Source of the DNA: Bradyrhizobium sp. CCGE-LA001
Lineage (GTDB): Bacteria > Pseudomonadota > Alphaproteobacteria > Rhizobiales > Xanthobacteraceae
Length of the DNA: 64,000 nucleotides
Reading direction: 5' to 3'
NCBI RefSeq assembly: GCF_000296215.2
Contig: NZ_CP013949.1
Span: 5,635,501-5,699,500, forward strand
Shown piece after piece: positions 7,510-16,420 of the stretch. The notes beneath the pieces were generated by a model. That model did no database searches, was not told the DNA's origin, and worked only from the letters and a program-made list of their open reading frames with translations. Position numbers and translations under genes: made by a program. Positions within the stretch are counted from its first letter, which is position 1. Each line of letters begins with the position of its first letter.

Positions 7510-9084
7510 TTACGGTGTTAGCCCCATGTTGACGCAAGCTTGCCTTATCTTTTCGAGATGGTCCGGCCTATAAAATCTGGTGATCTTAGGCACGAGCGTG
7601 GACACGCGCAGAGCGGGCCTCGCTTCCATGAGGCGTGCACCGATCAGCCGCGCTTCCCCGACCCTTCCAGACATTGCGAGGCATGCGGCCAGAATAAATT
7701 GTGCGTTTAGATAATTGGGCCGGTCTAGCACAGCTAGCTTGGCCCACGATGAGCCGTCCTCGTATCGATCTGCCAAAAAGTGAGCGAATGCGATCCCGGT
7801 CTGCATCATAAAAAGAAACGGATCCATGGGGCTTAAGCGCCCCCCGGCATGAAACTGCTTGAGCGCCGCCTCTATGTTGCCGCTGCGAATGTGTCCCCAG
7901 CCAATAGTTAGCCGTGCAATGGCCAGGTTTGGGTCCAGTTCATGCGCCCGGACGACCAGGGCCACGCCTTCGTCCACCTCGTGAAGTACGGCTTCAATTG
8001 CCTGCCCAGCTCTTACGAGGACAATTGGATCATCCTTGTCCAGCTCTATGGCGCGCCTTGCCATCCAGCGCGTGTCGTTCAGCTCCTGATCCGCGTCGAT
8101 CGTCCAGCCGAAGATCTTTCGTTGCAGGTAGCAATAGGCACCAAGCGCGTATGCTGCGGCCAATGCCGGATCGATCTCGACGGCAAGCCTGGTCAGTTTG
8201 AGGGCCTCAACATTATGTTCGCGTGTGAATTGATAGAAGCTCGAAAGTGCACGAAGATAGTAATCGTACGCCCGAAGATTTTCATTTGGCTTGCGTTTTG
8301 CGCGTTCAATCTCGGCCCGCTCCAATTGAGGAAAGAGTGCACCAATCACGCTACTTGTCACCTGATCCTGCAGATCGAATATGTCGTTCAGGTGGCTCTC
8401 GAAGCGGTCGGCCCAAAGATGGGCACCACTCGTGGCCTCGATCAACTGCCCGGAAATTCGAACTCGATCGCCGGACTTCCGCACGCTACCTTCGAGCACA
8501 TACCGAACGCCTAGCTCGCGCCCGACTTGCCTAATGTCGATAGCCTTGCCCCTGTAAGTGAAGGTGGATTGTCGCGCGATGACGAACAGCGATTTGGACC
8601 GTGAAAGGCCGGTGATGATGTCCTCGACCATGCCATCGGCAAAATACTCCTGCTCTGGATCGGAGCTTAGGTTGGTGAATGGGAGAACGGCGAGTGACGG
8701 CTTGTCGGGGATCGGAAGGTCAGGTTTAGCCGCTTCTTCCTGGCGATCGGGTACTGTCAGGGCCGGAGCGCTGCGAGCTTCCTGCACCGTACCGATGAAC
8801 CGATAGCCCTTCCTCGCCAGCGTCTTGATCAGACGCTGGTTCTCCCCGGAATCGCCAATTGCGGATCGAGCGGCATTTAGTCGGGTCGTCAGCGCGGCGT
8901 CCGATACGCACCGCCCTTTCCAAATGGCCGTGATGAGCTCGTCCTTGCTAACTACACGCTCGCGATTGCGGATGAGATAGTCGAGCAAGTCAAAGGTCTG
9001 TGGCGCCAGGGCAACAAGGCTGGTATCGCGGTATAGCTCGCGACGGCCGGAATCCAGCTCGTACCTTTCGAAGAGATAGCGCAA
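7510..9084 (-). CDS. Winged-helix / TolB-like / TPR transcriptional regulator
   Basis: 524 residues. Residues 1-100 form an OmpR/CadC-type winged-helix DNA-binding domain (LAPQTFDLLDYLIRN, then TLARKGYRFIG at its end). Residues about 125-255 carry the TolB-like FlgO-type segment commonly fused to such domains (PSLAVLPFTNLSSDPEQEY, FADGMVEDI, YVLEGSVRKSGDRVRI). The rest is tetratricopeptide-like helical repeats. Regulators of this architecture are widespread in Bradyrhizobium and are usually orphan; the signal is not known. No transmembrane helix separates the domains, so unlike CadC it is probably cytoplasmic. It is divergent from the DUF1127 gene at 9244 with 159 bases between them, making that gene a plausible target. 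Confidence 0.85.
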   Translation of the reverse strand: MRYLFERYELDSGRRELYRDTSLVALAPQTFDLLDYLIRNRERVVSKDELITAIWKGRCVSDAALTTRLNAARSAIGDSGENQRLIKTLARKGYRFIGTVQEARSAPALTVPDRQEEAAKPDLPIPDKPSLAVLPFTNLSSDPEQEYFADGMVEDIITGLSRSKSLFVIARQSTFTYRGKAIDIRQVGRELGVRYVLEGSVRKSGDRVRISGQLIEATSGAHLWADRFESHLNDIFDLQDQVTSSVIGALFPQLERAEIERAKRKPNENLRAYDYYLRALSSFYQFTREHNVEALKLTRLAVEIDPALAAAYALGAYCYLQRKIFGWTIDADQELNDTRWMARRAIELDKDDPIVLVRAGQAIEAVLHEVDEGVALVVRAHELDPNLAIARLTIGWGHIRSGNIEAALKQFHAGGRLSPMDPFLFMMQTGIAFAHFLADRYEDGSSWAKLAVLDRPNYLNAQFILAACLAMSGRVGEARLIGARLMEARPALRVSTLVPKITRFYRPDHLEKIRQACVNMGLTP

Positions 9085-9243
9085 GACGCGAAATCCCTTT
9101 AGGCGTTTCCGGCTTGACCCGGCAACGCTCGGAAAGCAAAGAATAAGCCTCCCGAAAGGAAAATGTAAGCAACACGAAAAGCGTGCTGGGTCGGATCATG
9201 GCAGTTTGTCGGGGTGGAAACAAGGCACCCGAGGAGTGCTGCA

Positions 9244-9498
9244 ATGAGCACGATTCTTCAGATAGAGCGCTTGGCCCAGACGACCATACCGCACCAACGC
9301 AATGTCGGCGTTTTAAAGCAAGGGTGGCGCGCTTTTCAGGAATGGCGGGAATTGGAGAAGCTGCGGCTCGATCTTTGCAAACTGAGTGATCAAGAGCTGA
9401 TGGATATTGGGATTACGTATGGTGAGATCGACTACGTAGTCTCGAACCGAAATACCGACCCTCGAGGCATACTGTCGGCCGAACGATGTCGGCTGTAG
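9244..9498 (+). CDS. DUF1127 small protein
   Basis: 84 residues; a GAGGAG correctly placed upstream selects the ATG at 9244. The DUF1127 signature occupies residues about 35-75: WRELEKLRLDLCKLSDQEL followed by MDIGITYGEIDYV. DUF1127 (YjiS-like) proteins are short, Arg-rich and often induced by stress; some bind RNA or affect phosphate and small-RNA pathways in other alphaproteobacteria. The N-terminal 30 residues are unlike the typical family and may be disordered. Divergent from the winged-helix/TPR regulator, suggesting shared control. Confidence 0.8.
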   Translation: MSTILQIERLAQTTIPHQRNVGVLKQGWRAFQEWRELEKLRLDLCKLSDQELMDIGITYGEIDYVVSNRNTDPRGILSAERCRL

Positions 9499-9776
9499 GC
9501 ATCGATGGGGTCCGTCGTAAAATGACCGACGCGAACCGCGTCGCGTCCAGAATATCGACTTGCGGTTCGGTCAAAGGCTGCCCCGCCCAACAGCTCGCGT
9601 CAACCGTAGTCGGCTCACTTATCGGAGGCGGACCACCCGTGCTCTGACCTAAGGTCAGCAACTGGCCACTTGCGTGGTGTCGCACGAGCATTGCTCAGGT
9701 TGAGCGCACGAGCGAGCGAAAGACATGCACCGGGGCGTGAACCAATTCACATCTCGCAACGCCGCCCGGCGGCGGT

Positions 9777-10058
9777 ATGAAAACGGTACGTTATTGGACC
9801 CATCGTCCGTGGCGATCATTCGGCTTCTCGCTGTACGCGTCAGCGCGTTATGGGCGACGGCTGCCATACGCACTGGGGCCCGGCCTCAAGACGGCGGCGG
9901 AGGCGGATGCGTTGTCTCGGACGCAGCGGCTTGGGCTGTCTATTTACGCTAGAGTCTTGACACGGGCATTGGAGTCGCGATGGACGATTTCGTGCGCTGA
10001 CAGAGGCGATCAGCCGCGTTCGACGATTGCAAACCTCCTGCTACGGAGTGCTCAATGA
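9777..10058 (+). CDS. Hypothetical protein coupled to the next short gene
   Basis: 93 residues, basic and aromatic in the first half (RYWTHRPWRSFGFSLYASA, RYGRRLPYALGPGLKTA) and helical afterwards (ADALSRTQRLGLSIYARVL). The composition is protein-like and its stop overlaps the start of the downstream 59-residue gene as ATGA. That overlap supports both as a translationally coupled pair. No clear Shine-Dalgarno precedes the ATG. No family recognised and no membrane helix. The opposing frames in this area lack such support. Confidence 0.45.
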   Translation: MKTVRYWTHRPWRSFGFSLYASARYGRRLPYALGPGLKTAAEADALSRTQRLGLSIYARVLTRALESRWTISCADRGDQPRSTIANLLLRSAQ

Positions 10059-10234
10059 GTGGCGAACGGTGGCCGTACTTAGCCGTTATTACATCGATCA
10101 TCTTAGCGATATCCTTCGCGTACTTGCACGAACGGGAGTGCCAAAGAGACCTTGCATTTCAGCGCTCTTTTCCATCCGCTCTGTCCGAGCTCATTGTAGG
10201 AAGCGAGCCGATTAGGTGTTGGTTGAGTGATTGA
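10055..10234 (+). CDS. Small single-pass membrane protein
   Basis: 59 residues. GGAG at 10045-10048 precedes the ATG. Residues 8-24 (YLAVITSIILAISFAYL) form one membrane helix, followed by a charged HERECQRDL segment and a short soluble tail ending CWLSD. Two Cys residues sit in the tail. It starts inside the stop of the preceding gene (ATGA). The combination of ribosome site, membrane helix and coupling makes this more credible than its length suggests. Function unknown. Confidence 0.55.
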   Translation: MSGERWPYLAVITSIILAISFAYLHERECQRDLAFQRSFPSALSELIVGSEPIRCWLSD

Positions 10235-11065
10235 CCAACGTGGAGACCGAGGTCTACTCTAGCTCAGAACCAGCCTTATATAGCTTAAGCCAGCATGATC
10301 AGCTCAACTCGCATGAGCCGACTTTGAATGCTTTTAGGTATCCCTCCAACGCGCGCCGATTGGACTGCAGTCCTGCTCGTCAGACTTGTAGTGAATAGGG
10401 AAGGCGCTCCGCCCGCGCAAAGAGACGCGGCCTCAATCCTCGACGCGAGCAGCCTCGGGATAGGTAAACTCTTCGGTCACGGAGGGCATTCGCGCGTCTC
10501 ATCTCCCGTGCAACGTCGTCGAATACTTGGGCCAGCGAGCGGCCGTAGGGACCGACAAGCAGAGCGCCCCCCACGCCTATACCCATCATGGTGCGTCGCA
10601 TTCGCCTTCCCGTCAGTCACGGTTTTCTTGTCATAGCTTCGTGGACAGCCGTCTGCGTGGACCGCTTGCAACTCCGAAGCAGGAAAGGTGGCAGCCTGCT
10701 TGATGCGGTCCACCACCTAATCGCAATCACATGGGTAATTGCTGCGGTTAGACAGCCACAAATGCTCTGGCCATACCCGCTAACTCATCTGATAGGGCCG
10801 TCGCTCTTGTGCGTTATGAGATTTCTGGGCCTGAGGCGCATGATTGCAAACTTACTTACATCACCTCAACGCGCTCTTTCTTTATTCAAGCGAAAACCGC
10901 TGCGCTCGCTTAAGACGTTGAAACCATGTGCGTCCGCAACAGGTCAGTAGCGCCGGTTTGAAAGGCCCCCTGTCACTTCCGTTGTGCCCCGATCACTGAC
11001 CATACCTGAGCCAACCTGGACTTCGCCATCGGGCCATAGGCGACGTTCACTCGCCTTCACTCCTC
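10235..11065. other. Stretch without a supported gene
   Basis: About 830 bases. Overlapping frames on both strands between 10330 and 10950 reach 70-120 codons but none has a ribosome site or recognisable sequence. A leftward frame around 10380-10601 begins with a signal-like stretch and then degenerates into Arg-rich sequence, which could be the remnant of an exported protein. Confidence 0.35.
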
Positions 11066-11245
11066 TCAGGACTGCATGCGCTCCTGCATGATCGCCTGCT
11101 CGACCACATCCGCCAGCTTGGACAAGTGATCGGCCAGAGTGGTGTAGAGTGCTCGCTTTCGCGGCTCCGTTGCAAGGTCGCGAACCAAGGCTGCTTCGGC
11201 GGCATCTGCACGAAGCTTATCAAGGCTGGCCTGCATGTCCTTCAT
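11066..11245 (-). CDS. Short helical hypothetical protein
   Basis: 59 residues from the ATG at 11245. Almost wholly helical with an even spread of charged residues: MKDMQASLDKLRADAAEAA, then RKRALYTTLADHLSKLADV and VEQAIMQERMQS. It resembles a family of about 60-residue helical proteins scattered through Bradyrhizobium genomes. A GAGAG lies upstream at loose spacing. No membrane segment. Probably forms a small helical hairpin or dimer. Confidence 0.55.
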   Translation of the reverse strand: MKDMQASLDKLRADAAEAALVRDLATEPRKRALYTTLADHLSKLADVVEQAIMQERMQS

Positions 11246-11390
11246 GGCGTGCGCTCTCGGGATTGGGAGAAGGCGGCTGGATAGAACGATGCCAATGAAC
11301 CTTATGTGAATGTATTCAAAGCGCTCTGGTTAACGGCTGTTAATCGAGGGGCGCCGTTCTCGCGCGGGTGTCCCGCATAGCGCGCCGTTC

Positions 11391-11543
11391 CTACTTCTCG
11401 CCTCCCCTGTGGAGTTCGGCCTTCTTTGCCAGTAGCTCGGCAATCAGCTCGGCCAATCCCGCCAGGGCCAGCCTGCCTGCGACCCGCGACTGCATTGCTT
11501 TGTAGCGGGTGATCTTATCCAGCTCGACGCACTTCTCACTCAT
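11391..11543 (-). CDS. Very short hypothetical protein
   Basis: 50 residues from the ATG at 11543, with Leu/Ala/Glu-rich helices (RLALAGLAELIAELLAKK) preceded by a charged N-terminus (MSEKCVELDKITRYK). It lies upstream of the 59-residue gene on the same strand, about 145 bases away. The composition is clearly protein-like, but the ribosome site is weak. Function unknown. Confidence 0.45.
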   Translation of the reverse strand: MSEKCVELDKITRYKAMQSRVAGRLALAGLAELIAELLAKKAELHRGGEK

Positions 11544-11710
11544 GGCCGCCCTGACGCCGGTACTACGAGATCGGATGACAAGTTCCTTTGGGTCACAAGC
11601 TGCTCTTGGCAGGCTGCTTCACCTTGCTCGGCTCATCTCCGGGAAGCAGACATTGCGGCTCGGCGGGGCGAAGGTCAGCAATGGGTTAATTCCGGACATC
11701 GGTAAAGCAA

Positions 11711-12646
11711 TCAGGACAAGCGCCCCGCGGCGCGTCGTTGCTCGAAAGCCTTGATGTTGGTGTAGGCGAGCAACAGCGTGTTGCACGGTATCTTCGCTTT
11801 CGCCGCCTTGCCAAGCATGAAGCCGAGGATGTGCTCCACCTCCGTCTGCCCGCCCCGTTCGATGTCGCGCAGCATCGACGTCGAATATTGCGAGTCCTGC
11901 TGGGAGAACGTTTCCTCCCACGATTTCATGAAGGCCGCGCTGGGCGCGTGGCCGTTGGCCGCAGCGATCGCAGCGCCACATCGAAGCTGGTCAATAAACA
12001 GCGCACGGCCGTGAGGGGTGCGGACAATCTCACCGACATTTGCCCGCATAAGGCAGGTCATGGCGGCTGCGGTCGAGAGGTGAACCAGCTTTTCCCACAT
12101 TCGCTGAACGATATCGGCGACCGTGAAGACCTCCACGCCCTTGGCAGCATCGAACAGCGCGGCCAATGTTTTCACTCGCTCCGTCATGTCCCCCGATTGC
12201 TCGCCAAAGGTAAGCGTTCGCCAGTCGTTGAACTGCCGGATCGCACCATTCGGCATGATCGTCGCCTGTATCTTTGCCGTGCCACCAAGCACACGGTGCC
12301 GTCCAAATTTCTCATTCAGGACGTCGATATGGGCGATGCCGTTCAGGAATGGGAGGACATAACCGTTGGGCGCCATGGCGGGCGCGATTGCCGCGATTGC
12401 AGTGTCGAGATCATATGCCTTGCAGGTAAGGATCACCGCGTCATAGACCGGCGTCACCTCCGCCGCGACCACGGTTTTGACTGCCATTTGTGCGTCCCCA
12501 AACGGGCTCTCGATCCGCAAGCCTCGCTCGGAAAGACTCTTGCGCCGTCCGTCGCGGACGAGAAAAGTAACATCAGCTCCGCTCTCGGCGAGGCGGCCAC
12601 CGAAATAGCCACCGGTGCCGCCCGCGCCCAACACCAGATACCGCAT
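11711..12646 (-). CDS. Ketopantoate reductase-family oxidoreductase (ApbA/PanE)
   Basis: 311 residues, normal for the family. The N-terminal Rossmann fold starts with YLVLGAGGTGGYFGGRLAE, the glycine-rich NAD(P)H-binding loop. The ApbA C-terminal helical domain follows from about residue 180 and includes MWEKLVHLSTAAAMTCL, where the Lys is the expected catalytic residue, and a Glu around TEVEHILGFM near 270. Known reaction: NADPH-dependent reduction of 2-dehydropantoate to pantoate in coenzyme A synthesis. Many genomes have several paralogues with other 2-keto substrates, so this isolated copy is named only by family. The ATG at 12646 has GGGG upstream; the frame extends further but is not protein-like there. 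Confidence 0.85.
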   Translation of the reverse strand: MRYLVLGAGGTGGYFGGRLAESGADVTFLVRDGRRKSLSERGLRIESPFGDAQMAVKTVVAAEVTPVYDAVILTCKAYDLDTAIAAIAPAMAPNGYVLPFLNGIAHIDVLNEKFGRHRVLGGTAKIQATIMPNGAIRQFNDWRTLTFGEQSGDMTERVKTLAALFDAAKGVEVFTVADIVQRMWEKLVHLSTAAAMTCLMRANVGEIVRTPHGRALFIDQLRCGAAIAAANGHAPSAAFMKSWEETFSQQDSQYSTSMLRDIERGGQTEVEHILGFMLGKAAKAKIPCNTLLLAYTNIKAFEQRRAAGRLS

Positions 12647-13085
12647 TTGCTTGCCCCAATGTTCGCTTTTGGCCGATGCATCAAAGCATGCCGAGCAACC
12701 TTGCGCTAGAAGCGATGTCCGCCTTGGGTCAGACTTGGAAGTATCTGGCCACGCGAACTCTCGTCCGCTTCTCCTCAAGAAGCCGACTAAGCCGCGCCTT
12801 CGCAGATGGACGGCTTCGGGTCTTGGCTGTGTGAAAACGCCACGAGGGTTGACCGCGATAGGACAAGTTGTTCGTCGAGGGCCGATCTAGCGCTCATGCT
12901 CGCAAGCAATTTCAAGCGAAATGGCGAACTGAGGAAAGTGGTTCTAGCCGGCTTTTGATTGTTCGCATTTTTACACAGCCAAGGTCATTAGCGGACGCTG
13001 TGATTTTGGCTATAGTGGCCCAAGTCGGCCATCTCATGCCGTTCCTCCGTTCCTTTCGTTTAACCGCCGCGAAGAGGATTGACTG
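12647..13085. promoter_or_regulatory. Divergent promoter region before maoC-like gene
   Basis: 440 bases between the leftward ketopantoate-reductase-like gene and the rightward hydratase. A TATAGT at about 13012-13017 with TTAGCG 17 bases upstream is a weak sigma-70-like promoter for the hydratase. Nothing else recognised. Confidence 0.3.
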
Positions 13086-13553
13086 ATGACCAGCGGATAT
13101 TTCGAGGACATCGAAGTTGGTGACATTCAGAAGGCTGGACCCTATTCTGTCTCTAAAGACGAAATCATCCAGGTCGCGAAGCAGTTTGACCCTAGGCCCT
13201 TCCATATCGATGAGGAAGCAGCTGCTCGCTCCGTTTTCAAGGGATTGTCGGCATCTGCTGCCCACACGTTCGCGATCTTCATCTCGTTGACGAACCAATT
13301 ACAGCCTCCGGTCCGCGCCCTTGCCGGGTTGGGTTATGATGAGCTGCGGTTGCCCAACGCAGTACGCCCCGGTGACCAGCTCTATCTCGAAGCGACCACC
13401 TTGGAAAAGCGCGAGTCGAAGTCGAAGCTCGATAGAGGACTCGTTCGTGGCCAATTCCGCTTGCACAACCAAAAGGGCGAGACTGTGCTTCAGTGCATCA
13501 GCAGTGGTTTCGTTGCGAGGCGGCCGGATGCAAAAGCATCGACAACGACATAG
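13086..13553 (+). CDS. MaoC-like (R)-specific enoyl-CoA hydratase, copy 1
   Basis: 155 residues, a single hot-dog domain of the MaoC type. The hydratase motif appears as FDPRPFHIDEEAAARS around residues 34-49, providing the Asp and His used to hydrate trans-2-enoyl-CoA. Downstream AHTFAIFISL and YDELRLPNAVRPGDQL are also typical. Such enzymes feed (R)-3-hydroxyacyl-CoA into polyhydroxyalkanoate synthesis or act in degradation of branched or aromatic acids; the substrate cannot be told here. A close paralogue lies at 16636 in the same direction. No operon partner is adjacent. Confidence 0.85.
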   Translation: MTSGYFEDIEVGDIQKAGPYSVSKDEIIQVAKQFDPRPFHIDEEAAARSVFKGLSASAAHTFAIFISLTNQLQPPVRALAGLGYDELRLPNAVRPGDQLYLEATTLEKRESKSKLDRGLVRGQFRLHNQKGETVLQCISSGFVARRPDAKASTTT

Positions 13554-13730
13554 CTGCTGGACGATCTGCTCAGTAGGTTTTCGACCCGATGTCTGCTTGC
13601 GCCTAAAAGCGCCGGTTCCGCCCCCCGCGCGGTGAGGTCCGGTCTGTCCCCAGCTTCGGACACTACGACGTGAGAGGCGGCCTGACGCGACGGGCCAGAA
13701 GCGGACTCATTCGATGCAGCAATTGCGACC

Positions 13731-14708
13731 CTATTCGATCACCTCATCAGCGCGGGCAAGCAGCGCCGGCGGCACGGAGAGCCCGATCGCTTTCGCGGTC
13801 CTTAGGTTGATCACCAGTTCGAACTTTGTGGGCTGCTCTACCGGGAGATCGGCGGGGCGTGCGCCTTTGAGAATGCGGTCCACATAGATCGCAGCACGCC
13901 CGATGAAATCGGACATGTTCACCCCATAGCTCATCAGGGTGCCGGCCTCAGTGAACTCCCGGAGGAATGTTATAACGGGCAATCGCGCCGCTATCGCAAG
14001 TTCGGCGAGTTTGGCGCGGTGGGGCGTGAAAGGAGATGTCATGATTGCAAGGGCATCCATGCGGGCCAGCGCCATCTCGGCAAACGCATGATCAAACTCT
14101 TCAGGACCTCGCGCTTCGAACAATTGAAGGCGAATGCTCAACGAGTGCGCGGCGATCTGAAGCTCCTCCATCTGTAAAGCAAGACCCGCGTCGGCCGGGT
14201 TGCCAAGGACCGCAACTGCGGTGATGTGAGGAACGGCCTGCTTCAGTATTTCCAGAAGTTTGCCGATAATTCCCATGCCTACCGAGGCGGTCGTCCCGGT
14301 GATGTTTCCACCGGGCTCGCTGAGGCTGGAAACGACTCCCAGCTTCACGGGATCGGTAGGAAAAGTCATGACGATGGGAATACGGCTGGTCGCTTTTTTC
14401 GCCGCCAGGACCGCTGAGGTGGCAGGTGCAACGATCAGATCTACGTTGAGCGCCACCAGTTCCCTTGCAAGCTCCGGCAACCAGTCGATGTTTCCATCAG
14501 CCCATCGATATTCAATGATGAAGTTCTCGCCTTCAACCCAACCCAGTTCGCGCAGCCTTCGCAAGAACGCCTCGAGCGGACGCTGGACTGAATCCCGGGT
14601 GGGGGCGCTTAGATAGCCGATGCGAAAGACCTTCTTCTGTTGCGCAAGGCCGGTCGCCGGAAAGGCCACCGCGACTCCCAACACCAGGATGAACTCCCGC
14701 CGTCTCAT
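13731..14708 (-). CDS. ABC_sub_bind-family solute-binding protein
   Basis: 325 residues starting MRRREFILVLGVAVAFPATG, a signal peptide with an RRREF twin-arginine-like start that is typical of the hugely expanded Bradyrhizobium ABC_sub_bind (PF04392, type 1 periplasmic fold) family. The ATG at 14708 has a G-run ribosome site just upstream. The mature protein shows family landmarks such as FRIGYLSAPTRDSV and LRRLRELGWVEGENFIIEY, and ends NLRTAKAIGLSVPPALLARADEVIE. These proteins usually stand alone without ATPase or permease, as here, so the transported ligand is unknown. Confidence 0.9.
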   Translation of the reverse strand: MRRREFILVLGVAVAFPATGLAQQKKVFRIGYLSAPTRDSVQRPLEAFLRRLRELGWVEGENFIIEYRWADGNIDWLPELARELVALNVDLIVAPATSAVLAAKKATSRIPIVMTFPTDPVKLGVVSSLSEPGGNITGTTASVGMGIIGKLLEILKQAVPHITAVAVLGNPADAGLALQMEELQIAAHSLSIRLQLFEARGPEEFDHAFAEMALARMDALAIMTSPFTPHRAKLAELAIAARLPVITFLREFTEAGTLMSYGVNMSDFIGRAAIYVDRILKGARPADLPVEQPTKFELVINLRTAKAIGLSVPPALLARADEVIE

Positions 14709-15202
14709 TGAGCCCCCACTAGGATCCACTCGTCGGCGTCTGCAGCTTACCACTCTGTGACAATATGGCGAGCAAGAATAGGCAAACAAACCGGCTCTAG
14801 ATCCTGCTAGCGAATGTCCGCATGGGTCGACTCTGTTGAAAAGTCCTCGCCGCCAGCGAACTCGATTTTTTAAGAGCCGCTCGTGCGTTTTGCGCCGCCA
14901 GACACGTGGAGGCATATTGACGTTGGGCCTTCTTTCCCTGCAACGATGATTTCGTCAAGCGGCGAACCTCAACAAACGCCTGCGTCAGCCCGACAACTAG
15001 TGAGGCCGAGCGGCAGATCTGATTTCAGCTCACCTAAGGATGCGAGCCCCCCAAAGGAAGGGGCAGAATTGTTGTCGCTTGTGGAGCCTGAACCAAGCTC
15101 ATGTGATGAAGACTAACAATCATCGAGATTGCGATGAGGTTCGCTCCTCAAACCTAGCTCGATACATGCCTCTTACATTTTACACCACGATGGAGGTAGC
15201 CA
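14709..15202. other. Intergenic region with one doubtful short frame
   Basis: About 490 bases between divergent genes. A rightward 56-codon frame from an ATG at 14946 to 15116 encodes a Ser/Pro/Glu-rich peptide with an acidic end; no ribosome site or family supports it. No repeats or hairpins of note. Confidence 0.3.
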
Positions 15203-15502
15203 ATGCCGATCGTTCAATTCACTCGCTTCAAAACTGACAAGGCCGAGGAAATGACCGGGATTGTACGGCAAGCGAAGAAAATCTTCGAGAAACACGGTGC
15301 CGAGTTTCTTCGGCTGGCTCGTTTCCATACTGGCCCTTGGGCAGGCGAGTTGCTGGTCTCAACGCGCTACGCCAATTGGGAAGTTTACGGGAGAGTGCAG
15401 GAAGCCGTGTCAAAGGACCCGGAGTTTGCGCAGATCCAGGCTGACGGAATGAAGATTGCCCAACTAACGGGCCGCAATATCGCGGTCAGCATCGATCTGT
15501 AG
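15203..15502 (+). CDS. Small dimeric alpha/beta-barrel-like protein
   Basis: 99 residues with GGAGG correctly placed upstream. It starts MPIVQFTRFKTDKAEEM and continues with FHTGPWAGELLVSTRYANWE and KIAQLTGRNIAVSIDL. The beta-alpha-beta pattern and size resemble ferredoxin-like dimeric barrel proteins (EthD, NIPSNAP or antibiotic monooxygenase types), but I see no diagnostic motif. It is followed directly by a strong terminator, so it is monocistronic. Its leftward neighbour past the terminator is the FixK-like regulator. Confidence 0.7.
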   Translation: MPIVQFTRFKTDKAEEMTGIVRQAKKIFEKHGAEFLRLARFHTGPWAGELLVSTRYANWEVYGRVQEAVSKDPEFAQIQADGMKIAQLTGRNIAVSIDL

Positions 15503-15532
15503 TTTCGCGTCCAGCAACCACGTTTAGTGCGG

Positions 15533-15568
15533 AGGCCGCCGGTCATATCCCGGTGGCCTTTTTCTTTT
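15533..15568 (+). terminator. Rho-independent terminator
   Basis: AGGCCGCCGG pairs with CCGGTGGCCT (one G-T pair) around a seven-base loop, followed by a T-rich tract. It lies 31 bases after the stop of the gene ending at 15502. Confidence 0.9.
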
Positions 15569-15640
15569 CGATGGATTGCATTCCTAATTGCTACTGCTGC
15601 GCAGTAATCGAGGCGCAAAGACACTGCGTCCGGATTAGCG

Positions 15641-16315
15641 TTAGATCGGAGTATCAAAGCTCCGAAGCTTCTGCCGATCAAGGACGATCATCTCACGCTG
15701 GGTATTGCCCACGAACGCCAGAACTCCCTCATGATGAAGTCGTGAGACGGCGCGCGAGACCGTTTCGAGGGTTAGACCGAGATAATCGGCAATGTCGCGG
15801 CGGTTCATCGGTAGCGACATTGTGCTGGCTCCGGTTCGCTCATCCATTTCGGCTATGAACGCGGCAACGCGTTCCAACGCGGTCTTGCGCCCCAGGAGAA
15901 GCATATGGTTTTCAGCATGCTCCAGGTTGCTCGTGGTCATGCTCAGCAAATTGCGCGCAACCACTGCATCTGATTCCGCTACCACTCGAAGACTTTCACG
16001 TTTGATCATGCGCACGGTGGTCTCGACGACCGCTTCGGCCGTAAACCTGTGGCGTTCGCCACTCTCGAGACCGAAGATGTCGCCCATCAGGTGAAAGGCT
16101 CCGATTTGTCGGCGGCCGTCCGAGAGAAGCTTGTAGCTGCGAACGGCTCCGCGCTTTACTTGATACACATGCTCGGCGGGCTCCTTCTCGCCGAATATCT
16201 CGGTCCCCTTCCGGTATGTAAATTCCAGCAAATTAACAATCGGATTAGATGCACTGTTGAGGCCGATGTCTCCTAGCGTGGTCGGCTTTCGGCGATCCGA
16301 TACGCGCACAAACAT
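15641..16315 (-). CDS. FixK-like Crp/Fnr-family transcriptional regulator
   Basis: 224 residues. An N-terminal cyclic-nucleotide-binding fold runs to about residue 130 (EHVYQVKRGAVRSYKLLSDG, RQIGAFHLMGDIFGLE). A C-terminal winged helix carries the recognition segment DYLGLTLETVSRAVSRLHHEG, close to FixK/Fnr. No Cys is visible anywhere, so it lacks both the Fnr iron-sulfur ligands and the redox-sensing Cys of B. japonicum FixK2. It would therefore be regulated by its own synthesis or proteolysis rather than directly by oxygen. The ATG at 16315 has GGGGAG upstream. A perfect 20-bp palindrome lies about 105 bases upstream of its start. Confidence 0.88.
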   Translation of the reverse strand: MFVRVSDRRKPTTLGDIGLNSASNPIVNLLEFTYRKGTEIFGEKEPAEHVYQVKRGAVRSYKLLSDGRRQIGAFHLMGDIFGLESGERHRFTAEAVVETTVRMIKRESLRVVAESDAVVARNLLSMTTSNLEHAENHMLLLGRKTALERVAAFIAEMDERTGASTMSLPMNRRDIADYLGLTLETVSRAVSRLHHEGVLAFVGNTQREMIVLDRQKLRSFDTPI

Positions 16316-16420
16316 TGGTAAGCTCCCCTACCCGATCGAGCAGCATGCGGAATGAGAACTCTCACAAACTGCCGCACCTTCAACCTATTAGGGATCGTAT
16401 TTGAGGATTGTCTCTTCGGT

